The notes: generated by a model not told the origin, from the letters alone. Positions 8,954-19,156 are shown, numbered from the stretch's first letter. The stretch is 64,000 bases of DNA from Anditalea andensis (GCF_000714815.1 NZ_JMIH01000022.1:124001-188000); one strand, 5' to 3'. Numbers and translations: made by a program.

Positions 8954-10520
8954 TATATACAGGATGAATTTCAGGCTAATGAAAATTTAAGACTTACTTT
9001 TGTCTTAAGAGCAGATGCACCTATATTTATGGATACTCCTAGCGCAAATCCCCAGTTTAAATTCACCTATAGCCCAGCAGTATGACATCGCTACCGATAG
9101 AATGCCTACAGGTAATCTTTTGTGGAGTCCTCGGGTCGGGTTTAACTGGGATGCCAGGGGGGATGCTACCTTGCAGTTACGTGGAGGATTGGGGGTGTTT
9201 TCAGGTAGACTTCCTTTTGTATGGTTATCCAACCAGTTTTCCAATACGGGGATAGAAATAGCCCTACTACAGGCCCAGCGGGAGCGGGGCGATTTTCCTG
9301 CCGGTTTTACATTTAATCCCGACCCGGCTTCTCAGCCTAATGCTACTGAACTTGGACTGCCTACTTTTACCTCTGAAATCAATGCGACTGATCCAAATTT
9401 CCGGTACCCACAGGTATTCAGAGCAAATCTGGGAGCAGATTATAGGTTATCCAATGGTATCATAGCGACTTTTGACGGAATATTTACGCAGAACATCAAT
9501 AATATCCTTTATCAAAACCGGAATATAGCTGGCTTGGAAGACGGCAACTTTTACACTTTTCAAGGTGCAGATATCCGGACACGCTTTGATGGGGCTAGGA
9601 TAGATTAAAATTTCACTGATATTATCTATTTGACCTATACCAGTGAAGGCTATACTTATAACCTGACTGCTCAGCTGAGCAGTACATTTGAAAATGGGCT
9701 TTATGCTAATATCGGCTATACTTATGGGTTTGCTACTGATATCAATCCGGGGATTTCTTCCCAGGCAGTTTCAAACTGGAGGAATGTGCCTACATATGGG
9801 AATCCAAACCGTTCCGAACTTTCTTTTTCTCAATTTATGGTCCCGCGCCGTATAGTAGCTGCCCTTACTTATAGAAAAGAATACGCAGGCTTTTTAGCTA
9901 CCTCCATAGGACTGTTTTACAACGGTCAATCAGGCGTTCCCATCTCATTTGTGTATCAGGGCGATCTTAACAGAGACGGGGTATTGGGCAATGATCTGAT
10001 TTATGTGCCTGAAAACAGGGAAGGTATCAGGCTCTATGATACCTATACACTGGCCAAAAATGAGTGGGTAATCTCTCAGACGGCAGATCAGCAATATGCT
10101 TTGATCGATAACTTTATCGACAACAACGATTATTTGAATAGTAGAAGGGGTAATTATGCAGAGAGAAATGCAGGAAGAACACCATTTGAACACCGGTTTG
10201 ATGTAAGGCTGGCCCAGGAAATAATCGTACATAATGCAGGTAGGCTGGAATTTACTTTTGATGTGCTCAATGCCGGTAATTTGCTAAACAATGATTGGGG
10301 TAGGTCTTATGCTATTCAGAACAGTCAGTTTATTACTGTAGCTAATTTTGCCAATAACAATGTAGCAGGTCCTGAACCCCGTACGATAAATGGAAATCCA
10401 GTTCCTATGGATCCGAATGTACCTTCCTTCAAAGCAGATTTAAGGGGTGATGAGGCTTGGTTGGCACAGGATTTCTTTTCTAGATGGAGGGCAAAGATCG
10501 GATTGAGATATACTTTTTAA
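8954..10520 (+). pseudogene. Decayed Oar-type TonB-dependent receptor, C-terminal half only
   Basis: Homology to the two intact receptors nearby starts abruptly at 8954 (YIQDEFQANENLRLT, matching QDEFQVTNNLKLT). It runs in frame 2 until a TGA at 9083-9085, then continues in frame 3 (RVGFNWDARGDATLQLRGG). This implies an indel around 9068-9085. A further in-frame TAA at 9606-9608 interrupts it, and the same frame then runs to a normal barrel end (KIGLRYTF) at 10520. Signal peptide, carboxypeptidase-like domain and plug are missing. So there are three independent lesions: 5' deletion, frameshift and nonsense mutation. Two shorter open segments (9015-9608 and 9630-10520) should not be read as genes. 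Confidence 0.9.
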
Positions 10521-10586
10521 ACTTACTTTTACCTAGCCTGTCTGTATGAATTGTCATTAAAATCAGGTATCATCTAAAAGATTATA

Positions 10587-10626
10587 TGAATAGGAGGGCT
10601 GTATTTTTTCCTCCTATTCATTTTTT
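10587..10626 (+). terminator. Intrinsic terminator still present behind the receptor pseudogene
   Basis: An 11-base-pair perfect stem (TGAATAGGAGG / CCTCCTATTCA) followed by six T. It survives although the gene before it is broken. Confidence 0.88.
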
Positions 10627-10811
10627 GTTAATCGCTTCACTACTGCTCCTTATAGTATTTATAATAGATGAGTTTTTTAAAAAATAGTTAAATTAATGTG
10701 GAATGAGTACTGCACTGAAGTTCACATCTTTATAATCTAATATTTAAGATACGTTCAAGGAATATAATTATCTAAAATTTAAATAATTACATATATAGAA
10801 ATGCATTATTC

Positions 10812-10873
10812 TAATGTTAAGTTAATGTTAACAAATCCTGTTAATTTTCCTTAATTATTTAACATTAATCTAA
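10812..10873 (+). promoter_or_regulatory. Candidate operator: three TTAACATTA-type sites upstream of receptor 1
   Basis: TAATGTTAA occurs at 10812-10820 and 10823-10831, 11 bases apart, about one helical turn. Its reverse complement TTAACATTA begins at 10859 within TTAACATTAATCTAA. The 10859 site starts 48 bases before the -7 box, exactly as in the paralogue at 15738. Binding by a regulator is inference. Confidence 0.45.
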
Positions 10874-10885
10874 CAAAAAGGTGTC

Positions 10886-10914
10886 TTTGCCTACCCAATT
10901 CAGGTCTATCTTTG
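10886..10914 (+). promoter_or_regulatory. Bacteroidota-type promoter of receptor 1
   Basis: TTTG at 10886-10889, a 17-base spacer and TATCTTTG at 10907-10914 match the -33/-7 consensus TTTG...TAnnTTTG. The start codon is 61 bases further on. Confidence 0.75.
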
Positions 10915-10974
10915 CCACTGGAAAAGAAATAAATTTATTTAACTCAAACTCATTTTCCGAAAATTCAAAATATT

Positions 10975-13900
10975 ATGAGGAAATCCTTACTAAAATGTGT
11001 TTTTGCGCTGGCAATGCTTGTTCTTGGAGCAGGATCACTGTTTGCGCAGGGAGTTACCACTGCCAGTATGCAAGGAGTGGTAACTGATGAAGCTGGGGAA
11101 ACACTTCCTGGAGCCAATGTAGTGGCTGTCCATGAGCCATCTGGTACCAGATATGGTGCTGTTACCAATATGGATGGTAGATTTGTGCTGCCAAACATCC
11201 GAGTGGGTGGTCCTTACCGAGTGACCATAACCTTTATAGGTTTTGAAGATCAGGTATTTGAAGGAATTAACCTGTCTCTGGGACAAAATTATTCCATCAA
11301 TGCAAGGTTGACTGATGGATTGGAATTGGATGTAATAGAAGTATTAGGTACACAGGGCGATGTCATGAATGCGGACAGAACCGGTGCTGCTACCAATTTA
11401 AGTAGAGATAGGATAGATGCGATGCCTACTATCAATAGAAGTATCAACGATTTGACGAGACTTACTCCGCAGAGTAGCGGTACCAGCTTTGCGGGTGCAG
11501 ATCAGCGTTATAATAACTACACGATAGATGGTAACCTTTATAACAATAACTTCGGAACCACTTCTAGTCAGTTTGCCGGTGGAAACCCTATTTCCTTTGA
11601 CGCAATCGAAGAGGTACAGGTAAACATCGCCCCTTATGATGTTCGTCAAAGTGGTTTTACAGGTGCTAACGTAAATGCGATTACTAAATCAGGAACAAAC
11701 CACTGGAGAGGTACTGCTTATACACTTTTTAGAAATGATAAACTGCAGGGGACTACCGTAAATGGAGGAAGAGAGATTCCTTTTTCAGATTCTGAAACAA
11801 AAATACACGGTATAGCAGTGGGAGGACCAATTATTAAGAACAAACTTTTTTTCTTCGTAAGTGCGGAAATGGAGACTAATTTGATTCCAGGAGATAACAG
11901 ACTGGCTTCAAGGCCTTCTCAAGGTTTACTTCCTGATAACCAAGTAGTTTCTAGGGTGACTGCAGACAGAGCTGATTTCGTAAGAGACCAAATGAGAAAT
12001 ATATATGGTTACGAGACTGGATCATATGAAAACGTACCTTTTTCTGACGATGCAACCAGGTTAAACTTAAGACTCGATTATAACATTAACCAGCAGAACA
12101 AATTAGTAGTAAGGTATAATCGCTTCCAGCAGATTAGGGATGTAGGCATAAACGGTAACAGTATCCGAAGCTTGCCTACCAATCTGAGGTACGGTAACAC
12201 GAACAGGTTTGGAGTAGAAGCTTTGACTTTTTCTAATGCCAATTATACTTCCGAGGACATTGTATCTTCAATAGTTGCGGAATTGAATTCTACCATCGGA
12301 ACAAATATGGCCAACTCACTAAATATTGGTTATACCTCTGCGCTTACCCAGAGAGGCATTCCCGGTGGACAGAGCTTTCCAATGATTGAAATACTTGAAT
12401 TTCAAGGAACAACACCACTCTATTACATGTCTTTAGGAAATGAGTTGTTTTCTACAGGTAACTTATTGGATAACAAAACGTTCAACGTGACCAACAATTT
12501 CAACTATTTTCTTGGTAGACATACCTTCACAGCAGGGGTTAACTTTGAATATATGACTTTTGACAATGCCTTCAATCCTACTTGGGATTCATGGTACCGT
12601 TACAACTCCTATGATTCATTTGTAGAAAGTGTCATCAACAGGAACCCTGCTGTAGTTCCTGATGGCTTTGCTATTGGTTTTTCTTATGATGCCAACAATC
12701 CTATGACTTTACCAACAGATAGGGTTGAATTTGGACAGGTTGGTATTTATCTTCAGGATGAATTTCAGGTAACCAACAACTTAAAATTAACCGGTGGTGT
12801 GAGAGTGGATCTTCCTTTTTATCCTATGGATGCCCCTAGAAACCCTAGATTGGAAGCTTTAAATATTTCTAGAGAAAATCCACGTAATCCAGGAGAATTT
12901 ATTTCTCCGGATGTGAGTAATTTCCCACCTGTAAATCCAGTATTCTCTCCAAGATTTGGATTTAACTGGGATGCTTACGGTGACAGATCTTTACAGGTAA
13001 GAGGTGGTACTGGTATGTTCACCGGTAGACCGGTTTTCGTTCACTTATCTAACCAAATCAATGCCAATGGAGTAACCAGAGGTGGTTTAGGTAAATATGG
13101 AGGAATTGGTAATGCTGCTAACCAGTGGGCACCCGGCGAATGGCAAGGTTTCCAGGCAGATCCAAACTTTTACAGACCAAACCCAGCTGAACTAGAACCG
13201 GACATATCTGCTTCAATCAACGTAACAGATCCTAATTTCAGAATGCCTCAAACCTGGAGATCCAATCTTGCTGTTGATTATTCTGTGGCCGGATTTATTT
13301 TCTCTGCTGAAGGGCTTTATTCCAGGGATTACAATTCTCCCTTTTCCGTGAACCTTGCCAGCAACCCTACCGGTAATATTGTTAACGTTGCCGGAAATGA
13401 GTATCCTACTTATACCCAGGGTATCGCAGGTACCACCATCAATGAAATATATTACCTTACCAATATCAATGATGGTATTTATGCCTCTTTGACACTATCT
13501 GTTCAAAAAGATTGGGGTAAAGGTATCTTTACCAGTTTAGCCTACACCAGAAGTCAGAAGACTGATTTCGGTCTTGAAGGTGGTTCTCAAGCAGCCTCTT
13601 TATGGCCTACTGCAGTACAGAAAGATAGAAACAATCCGGAAAGAGGTTTTTCTAGATTTGATCAGCCTAACAGAATTGTCGGTTTAATTTCCTTCAATAC
13701 CAAAGGCTTGAACGAGATGAACAACACACAGTTCTCTTTATTCTATTCAGGTGGTGAGCAAGGAAGGTATAGTTACACTTACTCAGGAAACTTTGGTGAT
13801 GGCGGCGGTATCAGAACGATGTATGTGCCTACCAGCTTTGAAGATGCACAGTTGATTGACCGTGTAACAAATGGCGTACTGGTGCAAACAGCGGCTGAAC

Positions 13901-14307
13901 AATGGGAAATCCTTAACCAGTATATTGAACAAGACGAATACTTAAGTGCCAATAGAGGTAAAATAACCGAAAGAAACGGTGCTATACTTCCATGGTTACA
14001 CAGATTTGATTTTAGTGTGAAACAGGATATCCACCTGGCAAGAGATGTAAACAAGCACAAACTACAGTTCTCTATGGACATCTTAAATGTTGGTAATATG
14101 ATCATGGATTCTTGGGGTGTAGGTAGACAGACATATCAAAGAAACCCGATGAACTACACGGGCGCTGATGCCAATGGCAATGCTAGATTTACCATCAATA
14201 CTGTTCAGGGACAGGCAAACGTTTATCCCACGGAAACCGTACAGTCTATTGTGGCGCTGAGCCAAACTTGGAGTGCTCAGGTTGGGGTTAGATACATCTT
14301 CAATTAA
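10975..14307 (+). CDS. Oar-type TonB-dependent receptor with carboxypeptidase-regulatory N-terminal domain
   Basis: A 1110-residue outer-membrane protein. Signal peptide of about 24 residues (ends LFAQ), carboxypeptidase-regulatory-like domain at about 28-110 (GVVTDEAGETLPGANV), plug at about 120-240 (NYTIDGNLYNNNFG), then a long beta-barrel ending in GVRYIFN. It resembles the Oar family, members of which import protein or peptide substrates or shape the envelope in other bacteria. It is not SusC-type and has no SusD gene after it. The FAS1 lipoprotein gene follows 32 bases downstream. It is a close paralogue of the gene at 15852, most clearly over the first 70 residues. The substrate is unknown. 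Confidence 0.9.
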   Translation: MRKSLLKCVFALAMLVLGAGSLFAQGVTTASMQGVVTDEAGETLPGANVVAVHEPSGTRYGAVTNMDGRFVLPNIRVGGPYRVTITFIGFEDQVFEGINLSLGQNYSINARLTDGLELDVIEVLGTQGDVMNADRTGAATNLSRDRIDAMPTINRSINDLTRLTPQSSGTSFAGADQRYNNYTIDGNLYNNNFGTTSSQFAGGNPISFDAIEEVQVNIAPYDVRQSGFTGANVNAITKSGTNHWRGTAYTLFRNDKLQGTTVNGGREIPFSDSETKIHGIAVGGPIIKNKLFFFVSAEMETNLIPGDNRLASRPSQGLLPDNQVVSRVTADRADFVRDQMRNIYGYETGSYENVPFSDDATRLNLRLDYNINQQNKLVVRYNRFQQIRDVGINGNSIRSLPTNLRYGNTNRFGVEALTFSNANYTSEDIVSSIVAELNSTIGTNMANSLNIGYTSALTQRGIPGGQSFPMIEILEFQGTTPLYYMSLGNELFSTGNLLDNKTFNVTNNFNYFLGRHTFTAGVNFEYMTFDNAFNPTWDSWYRYNSYDSFVESVINRNPAVVPDGFAIGFSYDANNPMTLPTDRVEFGQVGIYLQDEFQVTNNLKLTGGVRVDLPFYPMDAPRNPRLEALNISRENPRNPGEFISPDVSNFPPVNPVFSPRFGFNWDAYGDRSLQVRGGTGMFTGRPVFVHLSNQINANGVTRGGLGKYGGIGNAANQWAPGEWQGFQADPNFYRPNPAELEPDISASINVTDPNFRMPQTWRSNLAVDYSVAGFIFSAEGLYSRDYNSPFSVNLASNPTGNIVNVAGNEYPTYTQGIAGTTINEIYYLTNINDGIYASLTLSVQKDWGKGIFTSLAYTRSQKTDFGLEGGSQAASLWPTAVQKDRNNPERGFSRFDQPNRIVGLISFNTKGLNEMNNTQFSLFYSGGEQGRYSYTYSGNFGDGGGIRTMYVPTSFEDAQLIDRVTNGVLVQTAAEQWEILNQYIEQDEYLSANRGKITERNGAILPWLHRFDFSVKQDIHLARDVNKHKLQFSMDILNVGNMIMDSWGVGRQTYQRNPMNYTGADANGNARFTINTVQGQANVYPTETVQSIVALSQTWSAQVGVRYIFN

Positions 14308-14339
14308 TTCCTCATATCAATAGAGAAAATAATATAACC

Positions 14340-15344
14340 ATGAATAAATTTTCATATAAAACGTTAATTGTCCTTTTATGCAGCTTGTCTATTTTTACAG
14401 GCTGTATAGATGAGGACTATACCGAAGAGCCCCAGGGTTTATCTGATCAGCCTTTATTAAGTAATGTAATTGCTGACCAAACTGATCTTTCTACCTTTAA
14501 CCAGCTGATTAACAATGCAGGGTTGACCACAAATTTAGTGGGTATTAGGACTCAAGACCAAAGAGCGGTTTTTGCACCATCAAATGAGGCTATTGCAAAT
14601 TTTCTAGCTTCAAATGGATATGCCTCTGCTGCTGATATACCCAACTTGACCAATGTGCTGTCTTACCATATCGCCAATGCGAACATCCTTCAGGGTAATA
14701 TAGCGCAGAACAATTTTAATTTTATCCAGACGATTGCCAACCAAAACATTTTTGTTAACCGTGCCAATAGTCCGATAAGATTCAATAACCAGCAGGTAAA
14801 CATCATTCGTTCTATTGAAAATGCCAATGGAACTGTTCATGTGATAGATCAAGTGCTGGTACCTCGGGCGAGCAATATGAGTAATTATATTGCGGCACAG
14901 GCTGACCTTTCTATCTTTAACCAGGCAATCAATTTAATGGGCTTACAGAACCAATTTAATATTGAGTTCAGGACTGTATTTGCTCCTACCAATGAGGCTT
15001 TTGGTTTGTTCCTGGTAGAAAACGGCTTTGCTAACTTAGATGCTGTTGTGGCAGATGAGGATGGAAGGACGCTGCTGAGAAATATTTTAAATTACCATAT
15101 GACACCGAATGTGTTTTATACGCCAAATTTGACCAATAATTTACAGCTGGCTACGCAGTTTACCAATCCCAGACTAATCATAACCAACCCTAGGGTAGCT
15201 GTTGATGGCCAATCAATCCGATTAACCTACGGAACAGGAAATGCGCTCAGTACCAATGTTAATGTTAACAATACGATCTTTAGAACAGGTTTTGTTCATA
15301 AGATTGATAGGGTTATGGTGCCTGCCACTACGCCTGCTCCTTAA
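14340..15344 (+). CDS. FAS1 (fasciclin) domain lipoprotein with two domains
   Basis: A 334-residue exported lipoprotein: signal peptide with lipobox (SIFTGC, lipid on C22) followed by an acidic stretch. Two fasciclin domains follow at about 38-175 and 178-330. Each has the H1-like segment (RAVFAPSNEAIANFL and RTVFAPTNEAFGLFL), the central YH (LSYHIAN and LNYHMTP) and the H2-like end (GTVHVIDQVLVP and GFVHKIDRVMVP). FAS1 domains mediate adhesion in many organisms. Lying between two paralogous receptors and 32 bases after the first, it may act with them on the cell surface, as SusD does with SusC. That partnership is inference. Confidence 0.88.
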   Translation: MNKFSYKTLIVLLCSLSIFTGCIDEDYTEEPQGLSDQPLLSNVIADQTDLSTFNQLINNAGLTTNLVGIRTQDQRAVFAPSNEAIANFLASNGYASAADIPNLTNVLSYHIANANILQGNIAQNNFNFIQTIANQNIFVNRANSPIRFNNQQVNIIRSIENANGTVHVIDQVLVPRASNMSNYIAAQADLSIFNQAINLMGLQNQFNIEFRTVFAPTNEAFGLFLVENGFANLDAVVADEDGRTLLRNILNYHMTPNVFYTPNLTNNLQLATQFTNPRLIITNPRVAVDGQSIRLTYGTGNALSTNVNVNNTIFRTGFVHKIDRVMVPATTPAP

Positions 15345-15366
15345 GACCTCTAAAAAAGAATATATA

Positions 15367-15408
15367 AAAACAGAGGCTGTCTCATAAGTAGGGACAGCCT
15401 CTGTTTTA
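15367..15408 (+). terminator. Intrinsic terminator of the receptor 1/FAS1 unit
   Basis: A perfect 15-base-pair stem (AAAACAGAGGCTGTC / GACAGCCTCTGTTTT) with an 11-base loop, 22 bases after the FAS1 stop codon. Confidence 0.92.
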
Positions 15409-15737
15409 TCCGGGTTGGTAGCTGAGTCAATTTAATACAGCCAAATCACAGGCTCTTGAATTGATTTATAAAACAGCCTCATTATTTTTTTATCCAACAT
15501 AGTGTCATCCAATTTTTATATTCAAATACTTTAATTTTTTGCATATAGTATTTATATAATCGTAATCTATTGCATTCTAGATCAATAAATCCAATAGGCT
15601 TTAATTGCTTTCTAAGGTGTTTTAACTATTAACAATGATCAATTATTAGGGATTATTCTTATAATTATTTTTAGCCAGAGGCATCCATGTTCTCTAATTT
15701 AATATCGGTAGGCATCGTGTAAGCTTCGCCTGATTTG

Positions 15738-15752
15738 TTAACATTAAACTAA
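15738..15752 (+). promoter_or_regulatory. Shared upstream motif TTAACATTAAACTAA before receptor 2
   Basis: Differs from the motif upstream of receptor 1 (10859-10873) at one of 15 positions. It begins 48 bases before the -7 box in both genes. Candidate operator or activator site. Confidence 0.45.
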
Positions 15753-15785
15753 TATTAAGTTTATTTTTTCTGATCAAATCGCTCT

Positions 15786-15793
15786 TATATTTG
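15786..15793 (+). promoter_or_regulatory. -7 box (TATATTTG) of receptor 2
   Basis: Exact TAnnTTTG match, 58 bases before the start codon. At the -33 position seen in receptor 1 the sequence is TTTT, one mismatch from TTTG. Confidence 0.65.
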
Positions 15794-15851
15794 CATCGTT
15801 AAAAAATATTCTCAATTTCATTCTATTATATTTCCAACAACTCAAAATTAT

Positions 15852-18800
15852 ATGAGGAAAAATTTACTAAAATGTATTTTTGCGCTTGTATTCCTAATTT
15901 TAGGGACAAGTTCATTATTTGCTCAGGGGGTGACAACTGCCAGCATCACGGGGGTGGTAACCGATAGCAACAATGAAACCTTACCTGGTGCCAATGTTAT
16001 AGCCGTTCATGGACCTTCAGGGTCAAGATATGGTGCCACTACCAGAAATGATGGGAGATTTACCATTCCTGGCATGAGGGTAGGTGGTCCTTATACTATT
16101 ACGGTATCTTATGTGGGATTCCAATCTCAGGTTTATGATAATATTGATCTGCAGTTAGGCCAGATATTCAGGCTCGATGCCACCATGTATGATGAAGGTG
16201 TAGACCTAGCGGGTGTCGAAATCGTGGCACAAAGAAGTAATATCTTAAATGATGAACGTGCTGGGTCTGCTACCAATATATCCAATGAGCAGATCAATGC
16301 GCTACCGACAATCAGCAGAAGTATCTTCGATTTTACAAGATTGACCCCACAGGCTTCTGGAAACGGTTTTGCCGGCACTGATAGCAGGTTTAACAACCTA
16401 ACCATAGACGGATCTATTTTTAACAATTCGTTTGGTCTTTCAAGCACCCCTGCAGGTCAAACCAATTCTACGCCGATATCATTGGATGCTATCCAGGAGA
16501 TTCAAGTAAACCTATCCCCTTATGATGTTACTCAGGGTGGTTTTACCGGAGCAGGGATCAATGCTATTACCAGGTCAGGAGACAATGAGTTTAGGGGTTC
16601 TGTTTTCTATAATAATAGGAATAACAGTTATGTTGGTGATAATGCTAGAGGTAATGCTGTAATTACAGATCAGTTTGATGTTAACCAATATGGCTTTAGA
16701 TTAGGTGGTCCTATAGTAAAGAACAAGTTATTCTTTTTTATCAATGCTGAATCTGAAAGAAGATCAGATCCCAATTCTCAATTTATAGCCGCTCCTGGTG
16801 AAGGTGCCAATGTTACAAGGGTACTCAGGTCTGATTATCAACAATTGTCCCAATATATGCTGGAAAACTATGGCTATGAAACCGGGGCATTCGAAAATTA
16901 TTCTTTAAGAACTCAATCGGATAAGTTGTTGGCTAAAATAGATTATAACATCAGCAGAAATCATAAGCTATCTGTCCGTTATAACCAGCTGATTTCTTTG
17001 AGAGATGTACCAGCATCTAATTCGTCTTCTTTTCAAAATAGAAGAGATAATTTATTCTCTTTAAATGCACAGGCTACCAATTATATCATTAACAATGATA
17101 TTTATTCTGGTATTGCCGAACTTAATTCTACTTTTGGATCCAGGTTTTCGAACAGGTTATTGGTCGGGTATACTGCAAACAGAGATTATAGAGGATCTAC
17201 CGGGGGAATATTCCCGCTTGTGGATATTCTCCAAGAAGGACGTAATTACCTTTCTTTTGGATATGAACCATTCTCGCCTAATAATAGACTGGATACAGAC
17301 ACTTGGCAGGTTCAGAACAATTTTACCGCGTATTTGGATAATCATACCATCACCGGAGGTGTGAACTTTGAGTCATTTGAATTCACCAATGGTTTTACGC
17401 CTCAATTTTATGGCCAATATACCTTTAATTCCTTACAGGATTTCTATGCCGCTTCAGACCAGTATTTGGCTGGAACCCCTCAAAATGTTCCTTTGAGAAG
17501 ATACCAACTGACCTATTCAGCATTAGAAGGAGGCGCTATTCCTTTTGCCGTAACTAAAGCTTATCAGATAGGTGCTTACGTACAGGATGAATATAGCCCA
17601 ACCAGAAATTTGAAATTGACTGGGGGAGTGAGAATTGATGTGCCATTTTTTGACAATACGGCATTGAACAATCCAGAAGTGGAGCAGCTGAATTTTCAAA
17701 ACCCGAGCAGAAACAATATTTCTTTGAGTACCAGTCAACTTCCAGAACCTGCTGTGATGTTCTCTCCCAGATTAGGCTTCAACTGGGATGTAATAGGTGA
17801 CAGATCTATACAGTTACGAGGTGGTACAGGTGTATTTACAGGTAGGCCGGCATTTGTATGGATATCTAATCAGGTAGGTAACAATGGTATATTGACCGGG
17901 TCAATTTTTGAAGACAACGTTAATACTGCTCGTTACCCTTTTTCCCCTGATGTGACTGCCAATATTCCCGCCAATGCTACGACTCCTTCGCAGTATGCCA
18001 TCAATGCCACTGAAAGAGAATTTAAATGGCCTCAGAACTGGAGATCTAACATAGCTGTGGATGCTCAGCTTCCCGGTGGGTTTGTAGGTACCTTGGAGTA
18101 TATATATACCCAAAACCTGAACAATGTGATTTATTATGACGCTAATTTGAATACACCTGTCGGTAATTTGGTAGGTCCGGATAACAGACCATACTATGCG
18201 TCCACTACTGGTTCAGCCGCGAATAACGAACGTAGGATAAATAATAATATAAACAATGCTTACGTACTTGGGAATTATGGAGACGGATTTGCACATAATA
18301 TCACCGCGCAAATCCAAAAGCAATTCACAAGAAACCTATTCTTCTCTGCCGCTTATAACTACTCTGTAGCAAAAGACTTAGTATCGTTGGGCTCTACGGC
18401 CAGCAGTTCATATAACGGAGGCAGGACCATTACTGATAATAACAACTTGCCACTATCCATTTCAGATAATGAACAAAGGCATAGAGCCATAGCTTCAATA
18501 TCCTATAGAAAAGAATACAGCAATGGGGCGACACAAGTTTCCGCTTTTTGGGAAGCTAGAAACCTGGGCAGGAGAACTTATACCTACAATGGTGATGTAA
18601 ATAGAGATGGTATCGCAGGTAACAGTTTAATATTTGTCCCTACCCCTGAGCAGCTACAAGAGATGACCTTCCTTCCCATTACAGCAGGCGATTTTACTTA
18701 TACAGAAGCCATGCAGAGGACTACATTTGACCAATACATACAAGCTGATCCTTATTTAAGAACGATAAGGGGGCAATATGCTGAAAGAAATGGTGGCATT

Positions 18801-19112
18801 AATCCTTTTGTGGCTAGAATGGATTTCACCCTGGTGCAGGAATTTTTCATTAATATAGGCGATAAAAGAAATACCCTTCAATTCAGGGCCGATGTAATTA
18901 ATTTTGGTAATTTGTTAAGTAATACTTGGGGTGTGGCAAGAGTACCCAATAATACCTCTATGATTACTATCTCCAGTATTTCTCCTGAAGGTGTTCCCGT
19001 GTATCAGATGCAAAGAACCAATAACGTATTAAGAACGGATATCTTCAGAGATAGTGCGACGTTGAACGATGTTTGGCAATTACAGTTAGGTGTCAGATAT
19101 ATCTTCAATTAA
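15852..19112 (+). CDS. Oar-type TonB-dependent receptor, second paralogue
   Basis: A 1086-residue outer-membrane receptor. Signal peptide (MRKNLLKCIFALVFLILG, cleaved after LFAQ), carboxypeptidase-regulatory-like domain at about 28-110, plug (LTIDGSIFNNSFG at about 180) and barrel ending in GVRYIFN. The N-terminal region and the plug are nearly the same as in the 10975 gene. The extracellular loop regions differ more, which fits two receptors with related but different substrates. The pseudogene at 8954 appears closer to this copy (TQNINNILYQN against TQNLNNVIYYD). It is a single-gene unit with its own promoter and terminator. Confidence 0.9.
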   Translation: MRKNLLKCIFALVFLILGTSSLFAQGVTTASITGVVTDSNNETLPGANVIAVHGPSGSRYGATTRNDGRFTIPGMRVGGPYTITVSYVGFQSQVYDNIDLQLGQIFRLDATMYDEGVDLAGVEIVAQRSNILNDERAGSATNISNEQINALPTISRSIFDFTRLTPQASGNGFAGTDSRFNNLTIDGSIFNNSFGLSSTPAGQTNSTPISLDAIQEIQVNLSPYDVTQGGFTGAGINAITRSGDNEFRGSVFYNNRNNSYVGDNARGNAVITDQFDVNQYGFRLGGPIVKNKLFFFINAESERRSDPNSQFIAAPGEGANVTRVLRSDYQQLSQYMLENYGYETGAFENYSLRTQSDKLLAKIDYNISRNHKLSVRYNQLISLRDVPASNSSSFQNRRDNLFSLNAQATNYIINNDIYSGIAELNSTFGSRFSNRLLVGYTANRDYRGSTGGIFPLVDILQEGRNYLSFGYEPFSPNNRLDTDTWQVQNNFTAYLDNHTITGGVNFESFEFTNGFTPQFYGQYTFNSLQDFYAASDQYLAGTPQNVPLRRYQLTYSALEGGAIPFAVTKAYQIGAYVQDEYSPTRNLKLTGGVRIDVPFFDNTALNNPEVEQLNFQNPSRNNISLSTSQLPEPAVMFSPRLGFNWDVIGDRSIQLRGGTGVFTGRPAFVWISNQVGNNGILTGSIFEDNVNTARYPFSPDVTANIPANATTPSQYAINATEREFKWPQNWRSNIAVDAQLPGGFVGTLEYIYTQNLNNVIYYDANLNTPVGNLVGPDNRPYYASTTGSAANNERRINNNINNAYVLGNYGDGFAHNITAQIQKQFTRNLFFSAAYNYSVAKDLVSLGSTASSSYNGGRTITDNNNLPLSISDNEQRHRAIASISYRKEYSNGATQVSAFWEARNLGRRTYTYNGDVNRDGIAGNSLIFVPTPEQLQEMTFLPITAGDFTYTEAMQRTTFDQYIQADPYLRTIRGQYAERNGGINPFVARMDFTLVQEFFINIGDKRNTLQFRADVINFGNLLSNTWGVARVPNNTSMITISSISPEGVPVYQMQRTNNVLRTDIFRDSATLNDVWQLQLGVRYIFN

Positions 19113-19156
19113 ATGCGCATATAATTCAAATAATAAGATTTTAACCGATGACTTTG

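Larger units (their letters stand above)
10521..10974. other. Intergenic region with the receptor 1 promoter and upstream motifs
   Basis: It holds the terminator of the decayed receptor, three copies of a TTAACATTA-type motif (described separately) and the promoter of the next receptor. The rest is AT-rich with no other feature seen. Confidence 0.6.
15345..15851. other. Intergenic region with terminator, shared motif and receptor 2 promoter
   Basis: 507 bases, strongly AT-rich. It holds the terminator of the receptor 1/FAS1 unit, the TTAACATTAAACTAA motif at 15738-15752 and the -7 box at 15786. Nothing coding was recognised between 15410 and 15735. Confidence 0.55.

Noticed and set aside
9015-10520. 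Two separate genes at 9015-9608 and 9630-10520
   Set aside because: Both align with consecutive parts of one receptor barrel and are split by a single in-frame TAA; the first also starts out of frame with the homology before 9070.
15255-15275. Additional TTAATGTTAA operator copy
   Set aside because: It lies inside the FAS1 coding region as Asn-Val repeat codons and is not near a promoter.
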